A stretch of DNA of 64,000 bases from Cercospora beticola (lineage: Eukaryota > Ascomycota > Dothideomycetes > Mycosphaerellales > Mycosphaerellaceae), in contig NC_088936.1 of NCBI RefSeq assembly GCF_033473495.1, positions 2,418,001 through 2,482,000 of the forward strand, read 5' to 3'. Made by a program: the position numbers and the translations under genes. The notes under the pieces were generated by a model. It searched no databases. It was not told where the DNA came from and saw only the letters and a list, made by a program, of their open reading frames with translations. Below, piece by piece: positions 38,301-49,411 of the stretch (its first letter is position 1; each line of letters opens with the position of its first letter).

Positions 38301-39309
38301 AGCTTAAGTAAACGTAGTATAGTATCTAAGAAGAATACGTCCTTAATAACTTACTCTCTATAGCTTATAATCGCTCTCGAGAGATATAATCTTAATTCGA
38401 AAGTAGTTAATAGAACCGATATATATACTAAGAAGTATACTTTGCCGAAATCCTATAGGCAAATCTTATTAAGAGTAGCTGCGAATTTGCTTACTACTAA
38501 GCGTATTAGATCTAGGATCTTATAATAGTCTATAAGTATATATACGAGTATATTCGTACGTAGGCGTTTATTTCTATAGATAGCTATAGACTTGTTCGGA
38601 AGACTAATAGTATACTAGTAGTAACTTTAGAGCTTATAATCGCCGTTAGAGTTCGTCTCTTCTTATTATAGAAGGTCTAGAGTCTTAGACTACCTAGTCT
38701 CTAGTAATAATAATAAGGTATATTCTTCGATTACTCTAGTTTCTATAGTAGAATATCTAGGCTATATACTAGTCTCGCGTCCTTCCTCTAGCTTAGTACT
38801 TATAGTTATAATAGGATATATATACTATAAGTAGTTAGAGTCTAGAGTTATCCTATCGAATATTATAAGGCTTTTATTATTATAAACGCTAGTATATAGA
38901 TATATAAGTATATATTATAAGGTTATAAAGTTAGTAACCTCTACTTCTACTATTTTAGTACTACTCTCCTATATATAATTATAAGTATTAATACTAACGA
39001 ATTAATTTAACTTATACTCTAAATATCCTTCTACTATAGTAGCCTAGACTAGTAACCTCGTATATACGATTGCTCTATAGACTAAAATCTTCTCTCTATA
39101 ATAGATTAGAGCTAGATCTATAAAGTAGCTTATTCTTAGTAATATCGTAACGTTTTCTACTACGAATTATACTTCTAAATCTAGATCTATTATTTCTATA
39201 GAAACTCTATACTACTCTAGTAGTTAGTCTAATATCTAATAATAAAATTAATTATATAACGACTTACCTTTTAATACGCTAGTATCCTCTACTAGCTAAT
39301 AATTAAATT
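35372..39309. other. RIP-degraded region, unidentified
   Basis: About 3.9 kb of TpA-rich DNA without LTRs, LINE motifs or simple tails that I can see. Long stretches on the plus strand can be read as protein if TAG/TAA are taken as former Gln/Trp codons, which suggests one or more decayed coding sequences, but no family motif is visible. The gypsy element inserted at its right end. Confidence 0.35.
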
Positions 39310-39314
39310 TCTAT

Positions 39315-39509
39315 TATAAGAGCTAGAGGTATATAGCTCGAGAGGCGTAGCTTATTAGGCGTTAAGGCATAACGGCTAGTACCGCTTATACTTAGCGTAG
39401 GATAAAAGTACGTAGAACGTATATAAACTAACGAGGCAAGAATTATTCTTAATATCTCTAGATAGGGAGTCTAGAGGCGCTTAATACGTTGCTATATTCT
39501 ACCCTTATA
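39315..39509 (+). repeat. 5' LTR of gypsy element
   Basis: 195 bp, beginning TATAAGAG and ending CTTATA. The usual TG...CA ends appear as TA...TA, as expected from RIP. It differs from the 3' LTR at about seven positions, all transitions. Confidence 0.95.
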
Positions 39510-39539
39510 ATTATAATTCTTCTACCTTATCGAGAGTAG

Positions 39540-42500
39540 CGATCTATTAAGGCCTATTATACTTACGCGAAACGTATCCGCCTAGCGGACTAATCGCGAC
39601 GACGACGCACCGAACGACGGATAGCTATTAGGCTATATCGAAAAGATATTAGAATCCGGAATAGTATAAGCTAAAGAGGAATAGGACGAGGATATAGATT
39701 ATACCGACGACGCTAGTAACGCGCATATAATATGCAGGCGCCTCTAAGCTAAAAATAATACGTTACGCGAATAGCTAGAGATCTATACTCTTAAGGCTAA
39801 GAACAAACGCTTACTAAGAGAGGTATAGATAATTAAATTGCTAGTACGGCTAAGCGCGATAGCGCTAGGCCTCGGATAGCTAATACCTTAGTAAGGCGAC
39901 GCGTCCGCAAGTTATACGAGCGGCGTGCGTTCTAAAAGCGATAAGCATAGCTTATACGAGTCTATTAAGCTACGTACGCCTAAGCTCTTTAAGGGTAAGA
40001 CTATAAAGAAGGCACGCGAATTTATCTATACTCTCGAGGTAAACTTTATAGCTATACCGAAGAGGTTTCCGACGGATTACTAGAAGGTAATTACGGGCAT
40101 TATATACCTCGTAGGCGAAGCGTAAGAGGCGTAGTATAATAAATACCTAGGCGTTCTGCCTATAGGATATACCTAGTCTCGGTTCTATTAATTCCTATAC
40201 GATATCGTCGGGGATTAAGCGAACTATATACTTCTCGTAACTATAGAATACGAGAACATACGCTAGAGTAAGAGCTAGAGCATATAATAGTTCGTAATAG
40301 ACCTTAGTAACCTAGAGTCTTAGTTAGGTAACTATACTAAGGCGTAGCTAGTATACTAGTTCCTCGCAAAACTAAAGCTATTACTATATAAGGATATTAT
40401 TAAGAACTATATCGTCCCTAATAAGCATACCGACCTTATCGCTCTAGTAAGGCGCCTCGAGTAAGCTAAGAAGGCTATACCTCGTAAGCCGTATCGTAGT
40501 AATACCGAGAATAAGTAGGCTAAGCGCAAGTATACCGATAGTAATACTCCTTATAAGGGAGCCTCCGGTTCGACTAGCGGCTAACGTAATACTTATAGTA
40601 GCAAGCCGAAGGGTAAACGTAGAGATAGAGGTAAGGGTAAGGGTTAGTAACCTACGTGCTTCGTATATAACGAGGCTAGCTATATTAGTCCTAACTACCC
40701 GAACTCTAGGAAAGATAGTAACAAGCCGGCTATTCGTAGAGTAACTATAGTAAAGGAGCGGTTTAGAGCGAAAAAAGCTAAGGCGCTAGAGATAACGCGC
40801 GAGTTACCGGCGCTAAACTAGATAGCGATAACTCTCTACCGGTTTAGAGCGTACTAGCGATACGTATAGAAGGAGAAGTCGAAACGTAGTTAGATAGCAA
40901 GCTAGCCGCTTCCCTTCTCGACAATACTATAAATATTAATATAATATTAAGGGCCTTTATACTATAGCATAACCTGCTAATAAGGCCGAATGCGGCCCTG
41001 CCGCCGGTTACTACCTTTACGGGTAAATTAGGGCACTATTATAGTGCGCACTATATACGTATATAGATCGTAGACTCTAGTAGTAAGGAGCGATCTATAG
41101 GTAGCATCTTCTATATATATAATATACTAACTCCTAACGTAATCTTAGGCCGTCTATAGCGACGTACTTAGCGCGTGCTAGCTAGTAGCGCTATAGATAA
41201 ATAGCTATATAGTAACGATCGTTTTAGTAAGTTCGAAGTCCGAGAAGCCTATAAGTTCTTTAAGGATCTTTAGAAGGCACTAGTAGTATTTATAGTAAGC
41301 CTAAGTAAGATAGGCGATAAGGTTAAGCCTATCTCTAGGGAGTTCTATCGTTTTAATAATATTCTTAATCCGATAGAGGAAATAAGAAGCAAGCTAGTTA
41401 ATAGTATAGAGTATACGATTAACCTACGGCCTAGAACTATACTACTATTCCGTCTACTATATTACTAGTCGGAGCGAGAATTAGACGAGCTTAAGGAGTA
41501 CCTAAAGATAGAACTCGAGTACGATTAGATCGAGCGTTCTAATAGCGAGGCGGGTGCGCCTATCCTATTTATACTAAAGAAGAATAGCAAGCTATAGTTA
41601 TATATCGACTACTATAGACTAAACGAGATTACTATTAAGAACCGGTATCTACTACCTCTAATTAGTAAGACGCTAGATAGGCTTATAGGAGCCGTATAGT
41701 TTACGTCCTTAGACTTAGCCGATACGTACTACCGTATTCGGATTAAGCTAAGTAACTGCTAGAAGACTACGTTCTATACGCGCTACGGCTATTTCTAGTA
41801 TAAGGTAATACCCTTCGGCTTAACGAACGTACTAGCGACGTTCTAAGTATATATTAACTATACGCTAGTAGGGCTAGTCGATATAAGCTATATAGTATAT
41901 CTAGACGATATCCTAATCTATAGTAGGATACGCGAGGAATACGTACGAGACGTATACGCTATACTTAAGAGGCTCCGCAAGTTTAGACTCTACGTATAGC
42001 GTTCTAAGTATAAGTTCTTCTAGAAAAAGGTCGACTTCCTTAGATTCGTAGTAACTACCGGTAGCGTAGCGATAGACCTAAGCAGGGTAGCCGCAATCGC
42101 CTCGTAGCTAACTCTAACTACGCTAATAGAGGTTTAATCCTTCCTTAGATTCGCGAACTTCTACCGTCGATTTATCTTCGGATATTCGAGGGTTATAGTA
42201 TCTTTAATAGCGCTATTAAAGGGTGCAAAGGATAGAAAGAAGCTAGAGCTAATTAAGTAGGGAGCAGCTAAGGAGTAGGCGTTCTATAAGCTAAAGAATC
42301 GATTTTAGACTATACTACTACTAAGATACTTTAACTCTACGCTACGCCTACGAGTCGAAACCGACGCTTCCGACTTCGTAGTAGCTAGTATTCTAAGCTA
42401 ACTATTCGAAGCGGAATAGTATCTAATTGCCTTCTTCTTATAGAAGATAATTAACGCTAAATATAACTATAAGGTTTACGATAAGGAACTACTCGTAGTA

Positions 42501-44465
42501 GTTAAGGTATTTAAGGCGTAGCGACTATACCTCGAAGGCGCTACGTATAAGGTTAAGGTACTTATTAATTACGCTAACCTTAAGGGATTTATAGGCGTTA
42601 AGTAGTTAATAGGTAGATAAGTAAAGTAGGCGACATTCCTCGCCTCCTTTAATTTTACTATTAGCTATCGAGCTAGTAAGCTTAACCTAGCCGATACGCT
42701 ATCTAGACGTAGCGACTACGTACGAGAGGCAAAGGAGATAAGCAACCTCCTACTATTACTATAGTAGAAACTCTAGGTATAGAGTACTATACTCGCAAGC
42801 AGCCTAGTTATTACCTATATAAAAGCTACTTGCTAGGCTTAGTTAGACACTCTAAAAGTAGTTATAGCGGCGGCTAAGAGCGGCGGAGTAGCGCTGCCTA
42901 ATAGTAGGTATATTACGGCGGCGGCTAACCGTTCGGTTCGTCTATTTAGCTTTGCTCTACTCTTACGAGTCGCTAGCGCTATTACTACGTAAGAGCAGCT
43001 ATACGCTAACGTCTCGGATATAATTATTAGGTATACCGCTATATTAGTATAGCTCGATCCGAAAGCGAAAGCACTATACGAGTAGGCCGAACGCGAAGGC
43101 GTAGCGAGCGAGAAATATACTATTAAGGATAGCTATATATACCGGGAAGAGGCCCTATACCTACCGAACGACCTAGTATTACGGACGTAGGTAATCCGTA
43201 TATACTACGACGATATCCTAGCGGGCTATTTTAGTAAGGACAAGATAGTAGAGTTAGTTAAGCGGAAGTACTAGTAGCCGGAGGTTAGCAACGACGTAAG
43301 GTAGTACGTCGAGTAGTATAGTAGCTATTAGAAGGCAAAAGCGAGGCGCTATCGCCTCTATAGCGAGATAGCTGCGCTCGCGCTACCTAACTATCCTTAG
43401 AAGGATTTATCTATAGACTTTATTATAGATCTTCTACCTAGTAAGTAGAACGGCTATATCTTCGACGCGATCCTTATAATCGTAGATCGTTACTCGAAGA
43501 TAGTAACTTTTGTCCGAACGATAAAGCGCTATACTAGCGTAGAGCTTACGGATATCCTAATTAATAAGGTAATACGACTACGTAGTATACTAGCTAGTAT
43601 CGTAAGCGATAGAGGCTTAGTCTTTACTAGCTAGTTCTAGTTAGACTTCTGCTACGAGACGTATATTAAACGCAGGCTAAGTACTATATTCTACCTATAG
43701 ACTAACGGTTAAACTAAGCGCGCAAACTAGACGCTTAAGCAGTATCTATATATCTATTATAGCGAGCGATAGGACGACTAGGCGTCTACCCTATTATTAG
43801 CGGAATTCGTATATAATAATAGCGCGAATACTATACTTAAGATATCGCCGTTTCGAGTAGTATACGGGTTTAATCTAGACCTTTCTATAGAAACGTATAA
43901 GAGGGACGTAGGCGAAGCTCGGGACGCGCTTCTTCGGGGAGAGGTACTAGTAGCGAAGGATACTATAGAAAGGTTAAAGCGGAACTACGAAGAGCTAACT
44001 AAGCGCTAGTAATAAGCAAGCGAATCTTAGGCTAAGTACTTTAATTAGAAGTACTAGCCGATAGAATTTAAGGTTAGCGACTTAGTCCTATTATCTATAA
44101 AGAACCTCTAGTTAAAAGTACTATCGAAGAAGCTAGCGGACAAATTCGCTAGACTATTTAAGGTTATTAACGTAGTCGGAAAGCAGGCGTACCGCCTAGC
44201 TCTACTAACTAGCTCGTAGATTTATAATATCTTCTACGTATCTCTCTTAGAACTCTAGCGAGGCAGCGATACGCAGGATACTAGCCTACTACTTATAGAC
44301 GAGTAAGGCGAATAGGAGGTCGAAAGGATACTAGAAAGCTACGTAGAGAAAGGCGTAAAGAAGTACCTAGTTCGATAGCGTAGGTAGCCGGAGGAATACG
44401 ATACCTAGGAGCTAGTAGAATATATCGGGGATTATAAGGCACTCGACGTATTCGAGGCGTAACGC
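39540..44465 (+). pseudogene. gypsy gag-pol with C-terminal chromodomain
   Basis: Gag ends with a CCHC knuckle at 40,657-40,698 that now reads CFVYNEASYISPNY (C-x2-C-x4-H-x4-C with Cys/His to Tyr and Gly to Ser). RT: YRLNEITIKNRYLLPLI, FGLTNVLATF and an intact YLDDILIYS at about 41,895-41,925. RNase H: ETDASDFVVASILSQ. Integrase: ISDRG-like VSDRGLVFTS, then TNG*TKRAN*TLKQYL at about 43,700. The end (44,311-44,460) reads EVERILESYVEKGVKKYLVR with later EEYDT*ELVEYIGDY, where TAG stands for the Trp of a chromodomain. Chromovirus integrases use this domain to target heterochromatin, which fits its location. Breaks are TAG/TAA only as far as I read. Confidence 0.92.
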
Positions 44466-44638
44466 GAAACTAAGTAGCCTATATATAAGGCGAAACCGCA
44501 GAAGAAATAGTAATACTAGTAGTTAGTAGAATAGCAGAGAATTCTAAGAATTCTAAACGCTAAGTATTACTAAGATACGAGAACTACTAAGATACGAGAA
44601 TTTGGAAAACTAAGACGTTATAAGAGGAGAGAAAGCAT

Positions 44639-45464
44639 TTATTTATAGCACTTATAGGTATAGCGTATACTATACGTAATAGAAGTATATAGCCTAGAGC
44701 CGGCGAGACGTAGAAGTACCGCGAGAGCCTAGTAGAAGAAGAGCGTAAGGCCCGCAAGCTACTCGCCGCCTACGCCTAAGTCTATATTATTATCCTCCTT
44801 CTTACTCTTCTTCTTATTATCCGCCTCGAGCTTAGAGAGCTCTCTCTCGTCCTAAGTAGACTAGCCGGAGTAGGCGGAGGCGACAGTAAGGTCTAGAGCC
44901 TCGCTAGAAGCGCTAAGTAGGCAGAGCTTCTATTATACGAATTAGTACCGTATAGTATAAGCAAGCGACTAGCAGGATATAAGATATACCTCGTACTCTA
45001 GCTCGAATATACCGCGCTAGATAGCGAGGCCTATACTCGTCGCTACGAGCTCGTTAGCAGAGGGTATACTAGTAGCTAGCGCCTCGCTAGCCTTCTTCGG
45101 TATAGAGAAGATACCGGCAGACTTGCCCGAGTTGCTCTATAGGCGCTTAAGAGTAGCGGCGATAGCCTCGCCTACGTTATCGAAGCGTCGGCGGAGCTAC
45201 TAGTAGCGTACGGCGTGCGTGCTTATATATAGTAGGCGGCGGTAGTAGCGCGCGCGCTGCGCCTGCTTTATAAGGTCGGTATTAGTAATACGGATATACT
45301 TATAGTTAGATCTAGCGTAGCGAATATAGTTTAGCTACTAGCCGAGCTTTATATCGCTATTATAGCGCGGCTCGATAGCTAGATATAAGAAGTTAGTAGA
45401 CTCGAAGTATACGACACGTATACGAACTACGCGACTTATAATCTACGAGGTATAGGAGGCAGCG
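44639..45464 (-). pseudogene. Antisense open frame inside the gypsy element, between pol and 3' LTR
   Basis: On the minus strand one frame of about 275 codons can be followed, broken only by TAG and TAA (expected from CAG/CAA). Recognisable text includes NTDLIKQAQRARYYRR, RFDNVGEAIAATLKRL, SGKSAGIFSIPKKASEALA and an acidic/basic ELSKLEADNKKKSKKED stretch. The plus strand shows no comparable frame. No family is recognised. It lies where some LTR elements carry an extra gene. It may be an accessory gene of this element or captured host sequence. Confidence 0.55.
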
Positions 45465-45915
45465 CTAGTAGTTATTATCCTCTGCCTTCGGTAGGTCTTC
45501 TACTATACGAGGGTCGCGGTTAGCGGCCGGGGCGGCGGGAGCGGCAGCAGCTCTCCTAGGAGGTATATTGCTTATAGGTCGCGTACGAGGGAAGTACTAG
45601 ATAGTTAAGTATATAGTGCGAGTCGGATACGTAGAGCTTACTAAATATAGATAGTTAATAGAGAAAATACGCGAAGGGTATACGACGAATTTATAGTATA
45701 CCGGCGCCTTATAGCGCGAGCGCCGACAGCACGTACCGTTAACAAGCCCGTTACTACGGAGGGTTGCTATATAGTAACTAGCTACGAACTAAGGCTCGAC
45801 TTAATATTTACGTATATAAGAAGCAGTACGAACGCACCGGATGCTATACTAAGACGACGGAGATATATAGTCTCCTCTACGAGCTAAGGCAGCTCTATTA
45901 GAAAGAGGAGATAGT

Positions 45916-46110
45916 TATAAGAGCTAGAGGTATATAGCTCGAGAGGCGTAGCTTATTAGGCGTTAAGGTATAACGGCTAGTACTACTTATACTTAGTGTA
46001 GGATAAAAGCACGTAGAACGTATATAAACTAACGAGGCAAGAATTATTCTTAATATCTCTAGATAGAGAGTCTAGAGGCGCTTAATACGTTGCTATATTC
46101 TACTCTTATA
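45916..46110 (+). repeat. 3' LTR of gypsy element
   Basis: 195 bp, same ends as the 5' copy, preceded by a polypurine tract and followed by TSD TCTAT. Confidence 0.95.
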
Positions 46111-46115
46111 TCTAT

Positions 46116-49100
46116 ACTATAATATAAGTCGCGATCTCTTATAATATAGGAAGAGATAGTATCCTATAAGTTCGAGCTCTTATTATAGAGTCTAATACCT
46201 AGTACGAAATATCTTACTTATACGAATATTCTCGGAAGGTATACTAGAGATTCCTATTAGTCTAGTACTATTTTCTATAGTACTAAGCTTTCCTACTATA
46301 TATAGCTTATTACTAATTATCCTAGAGACGACTTATTACGCCTCTCTCTAATTATATACTTATACCTTTCGAGTATATAGTATATACGCTCTTACTCTAC
46401 TTATAATTAGATCTAGTTTCGGGATACTAATATACGAGAGTTAATAAATAACTATTAGCGATACTACGAGCTCCTAGAGAGTTAAAGTAGCTCTTAATAT
46501 AGATACTTACTTTATATTATATATATTATTATATAGTATATAAGGATTAGTTACTAATCTAATCGCTAGCTTTGCTTCTATAATAATTATAATAAGATAA
46601 ATAGCTATTACGCTCCTCGACTAGTAGCGCGCTATATATATATTTCGTAGGTTAAGCTCTTATAGATAGTAAAAGATAATACTATACCTAGAGGATATAA
46701 GTATAGAGTAGAGGTATCGAGTCGCCGCGGCTAGAAGCGATAGCTAATCTCTTTCTTACGTACTTAATTTATATATAGCGGAATAGACTAAGCTAAGTAG
46801 AACGAATTAATAGAGTATAAACTACCGTAGTATAAAGCGTAGTAGCTCTCGTAGTCGATTACCGCCTACTATACTAGATATAGACTATAGAGAGTCCTAT
46901 CTAGCAAGTAGAGTCTCGGGACTTCTACTATAACTATTCTACTCTCTAGAAACTAAACTATTATAGACGAATTACGACTAGACCTACGAGATATAAGAGC
47001 GTAAGAAACGACGAACGAATAAACTAGATACGAGGTATAGACGGCTAGAAGAATAGTAGATAAGAGAGAAAAAGAAGGATAGTAGAACTACTAGGAGATA
47101 AAGAGTATATTACTATACGCCTAAAACGGGTAGTATTATATAGTACTATTAACTACTAGAGCCTATATCGAGGGACGTATACTCTAAATATAATAAAGTC
47201 TAAAGTAGTAGAAGAAACAAGAGCAGATATAGTAGAAAGAGCTAGAGAGAGTATATAATAAACGATAGCTATAGTTAGTAATAATACTCTATAACAGTAA
47301 CTACTAGCCTAGATAAAGCAAGTAGAGGAACGAGCTAAGTAGGCGGAAGAGCGAGTTAAATAGGCAGAAAGGTAAGCGGAATATATAGAAGAGAAATTAA
47401 AATAACTAGAGAATATAGTTACGAAGGTACTAATAATCGAATAAATTATAACTATAATAAAAGAGCGTAAGTAGGAAAGGCCTAAAGTAGCTTTACTCTC
47501 TACTAAGTAAACGTATATATACGTAGTCGAGATAGTCTAATTAGACGAGGTACTAATAAATACTTATATATAGAGATATAGCTATAATAAGTACTAGTAT
47601 ACTTATCGCTACTATATAAAAAGAGAAATAGCTAATTCTTAATTACTCGTATTATTCTACTCTATTACTCTATAGAGCAAAGTAAAGATAACTAACTAAT
47701 AGAATCGGCCGCTAGAGAAGAACTAAAGCGGGAATTAATATCTAGAGTAAAAGAAGAGAATAGGTCTGTTTTTGCTTTAAGCTATATAGCTAATTATAGA
47801 GCTATAGCGAGATAGCTCTAGTTACTCTCGGACTACTAACGATACGCTTACTAGGAATATATATATATAAAGCGCTACGCCGAGTACGACTAGTAAAGCT
47901 AAGTACTAAAGTCGTTAAAAATCGAGAGAGCTTAAAGTTTACTTAAGTAATATTCTAAATCTTAGAGAATAAAATCCTAGAGATTATACGAGATCTAGTA
48001 GCTAACTCTATTATAGTAAAGCTAGATATACTAACCTAACTAGTATAGAACCTATATAATACGATTATATAATAAAGTAAGAAGGTTAAGTAAGTAAGCG
48101 CTAAAATTAAGAAGATTAAAAAATATAATATTAAGCTCCGAGAAGAAATCTATAATCTTTAGAGTATACTAGACTACGAGAACGTAGCGTATATATCTCG
48201 AGAGATATAGATATTAGTAGTAGAATATATACTTCGTTAGAGAATATTATATAGGAAATAGATCTTCCGGTAGCTTTAATCTAGTAGCTACTTTAATACT
48301 AGTATTACTAATATTATAACTCTAGCCTATATAATTTTTAGAGGATAGATCTATTCTATAATAGGATCCTATCGTCTTCTAAAGGTCGCGTAGGCGCCTA
48401 TACTCTTCGCTTAGCTATATAGTATATTTCCTTAAGTTAATAAGAAAGGTTTATAATTTAGACTCTATATCTATCGATATTACTAAAGAAGAGTACGCTA
48501 TAGAAGAACGCTATAGTATACTCTCTATAGTATACCTCGCGATTATCTTATACCTATTATGCCCTCTATAATTAACGCGTATAAAGGCTTTTAAATACTA
48601 TTATTTGCGCTTTTAGCGCTAAGAGGAATACTAAGTATTCTATTAATTATAGTAGCTCGAGGAGCTCTTAATCTTAAATAGTAACCTCGATAGCTATATA
48701 GTTATCGCTACTATAGTCGCTCGAACTATTAGGCTACTAAGTAGTAAAAACGAGTATCGGCTACTAAATATCTTTCGCTTTAAGTAAGAATATACTTCTA
48801 GTACTCCTATCCTTTAAGTACCTAACGCGTAGTACTTAGTATCGCGTAATCGCTTAGACTAGTTTCTATACTATAAGATCTATTATATTATAGTCTACCT
48901 AAGTACGACTAGCTTATCGTTCTTTAATATATCTATATAGCTACGCTACTACGTCTATATAAGCTCTCTCTAGAGCTATAGCTAGAATTTCTAACTCTAC
49001 TATATCCTAGATATATAGTTTTAGGTAGTTCTTTCTAGCTATAGTTATTCTAGGTAGCTAAAAGGTTTAAGTAGAGATCTAGTTCTACGCTCGAAGTTAC

Positions 49101-49176
49101 TAGAGATAACCTTCTATTCGAATATCTAATTTATATAGTTATATACCTAGAAGTCGATAGCGCTTAAGAAATATTA
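46116..49176. other. RIP-degraded region with a LINE ORF1-like fragment
   Basis: About 46,976-47,500 is clearly related to 18,120-18,650, the start of the second-type LINE: it shares the motif IL*I**SLK**KK*EQI and a coiled-coil-like run ending EEKLKQLENIVTKVLIIEQIITII. The similarity stops near 47,470, so only an ORF1 piece remains. The rest is unidentified; frames with only RIP-type stops exist on the plus strand (for example ESAAREELKRELISRVKEEN at about 47,700), but I recognise no family. Confidence 0.5.
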
Positions 49177-49181
49177 ACTTA

Positions 49182-49411
49182 TATTAAATTGTATTCTCGT
49201 AGGCACTCGTCGGATAGGTATAACGTAGTAGAAGTAGAGATAATAAGTAGGAACTAACCGAGTTAATTATATTAATTAGTTATAGGTTATATCTTACTCC
49301 TAAGATAGGTATTAGCTAGGTTATATAACCTAGTGTTATATAACCTATATTACCTAACTCTAATCCCTAAAGTGTCTCTTAGAATATCTAACTAGACTAT
49401 ACTTTCTAATA
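49182..49411 (-). repeat. Left LTR (3' LTR) of copia element
   Basis: 230 bp from TATTAAATTG to TTTCTAATA on the plus strand. About four differences from the right copy, all transitions (for example TAGTGTTA against TAGTATTA). Confidence 0.94.

Larger units (their letters stand above)
39315..46110 (+). mobile_element. Complete Ty3/gypsy chromovirus, RIP-mutated
   Basis: 6,796 bp bounded by two 195-bp LTRs and a perfect 5-bp target-site duplication TCTAT (39,310-39,314 and 46,111-46,115). Order on the plus strand: LTR, gag, pol (RT, RNase H, integrase, chromodomain), an antisense frame, a polypurine tract (GAAAGAGGAGATAG, 45,901-45,914) and LTR. CpG-containing codons are better kept here than in the neighbouring LINEs, so RIP is milder. 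The intact structure and small LTR divergence suggest one of the younger insertions in the window. Confidence 0.95.
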
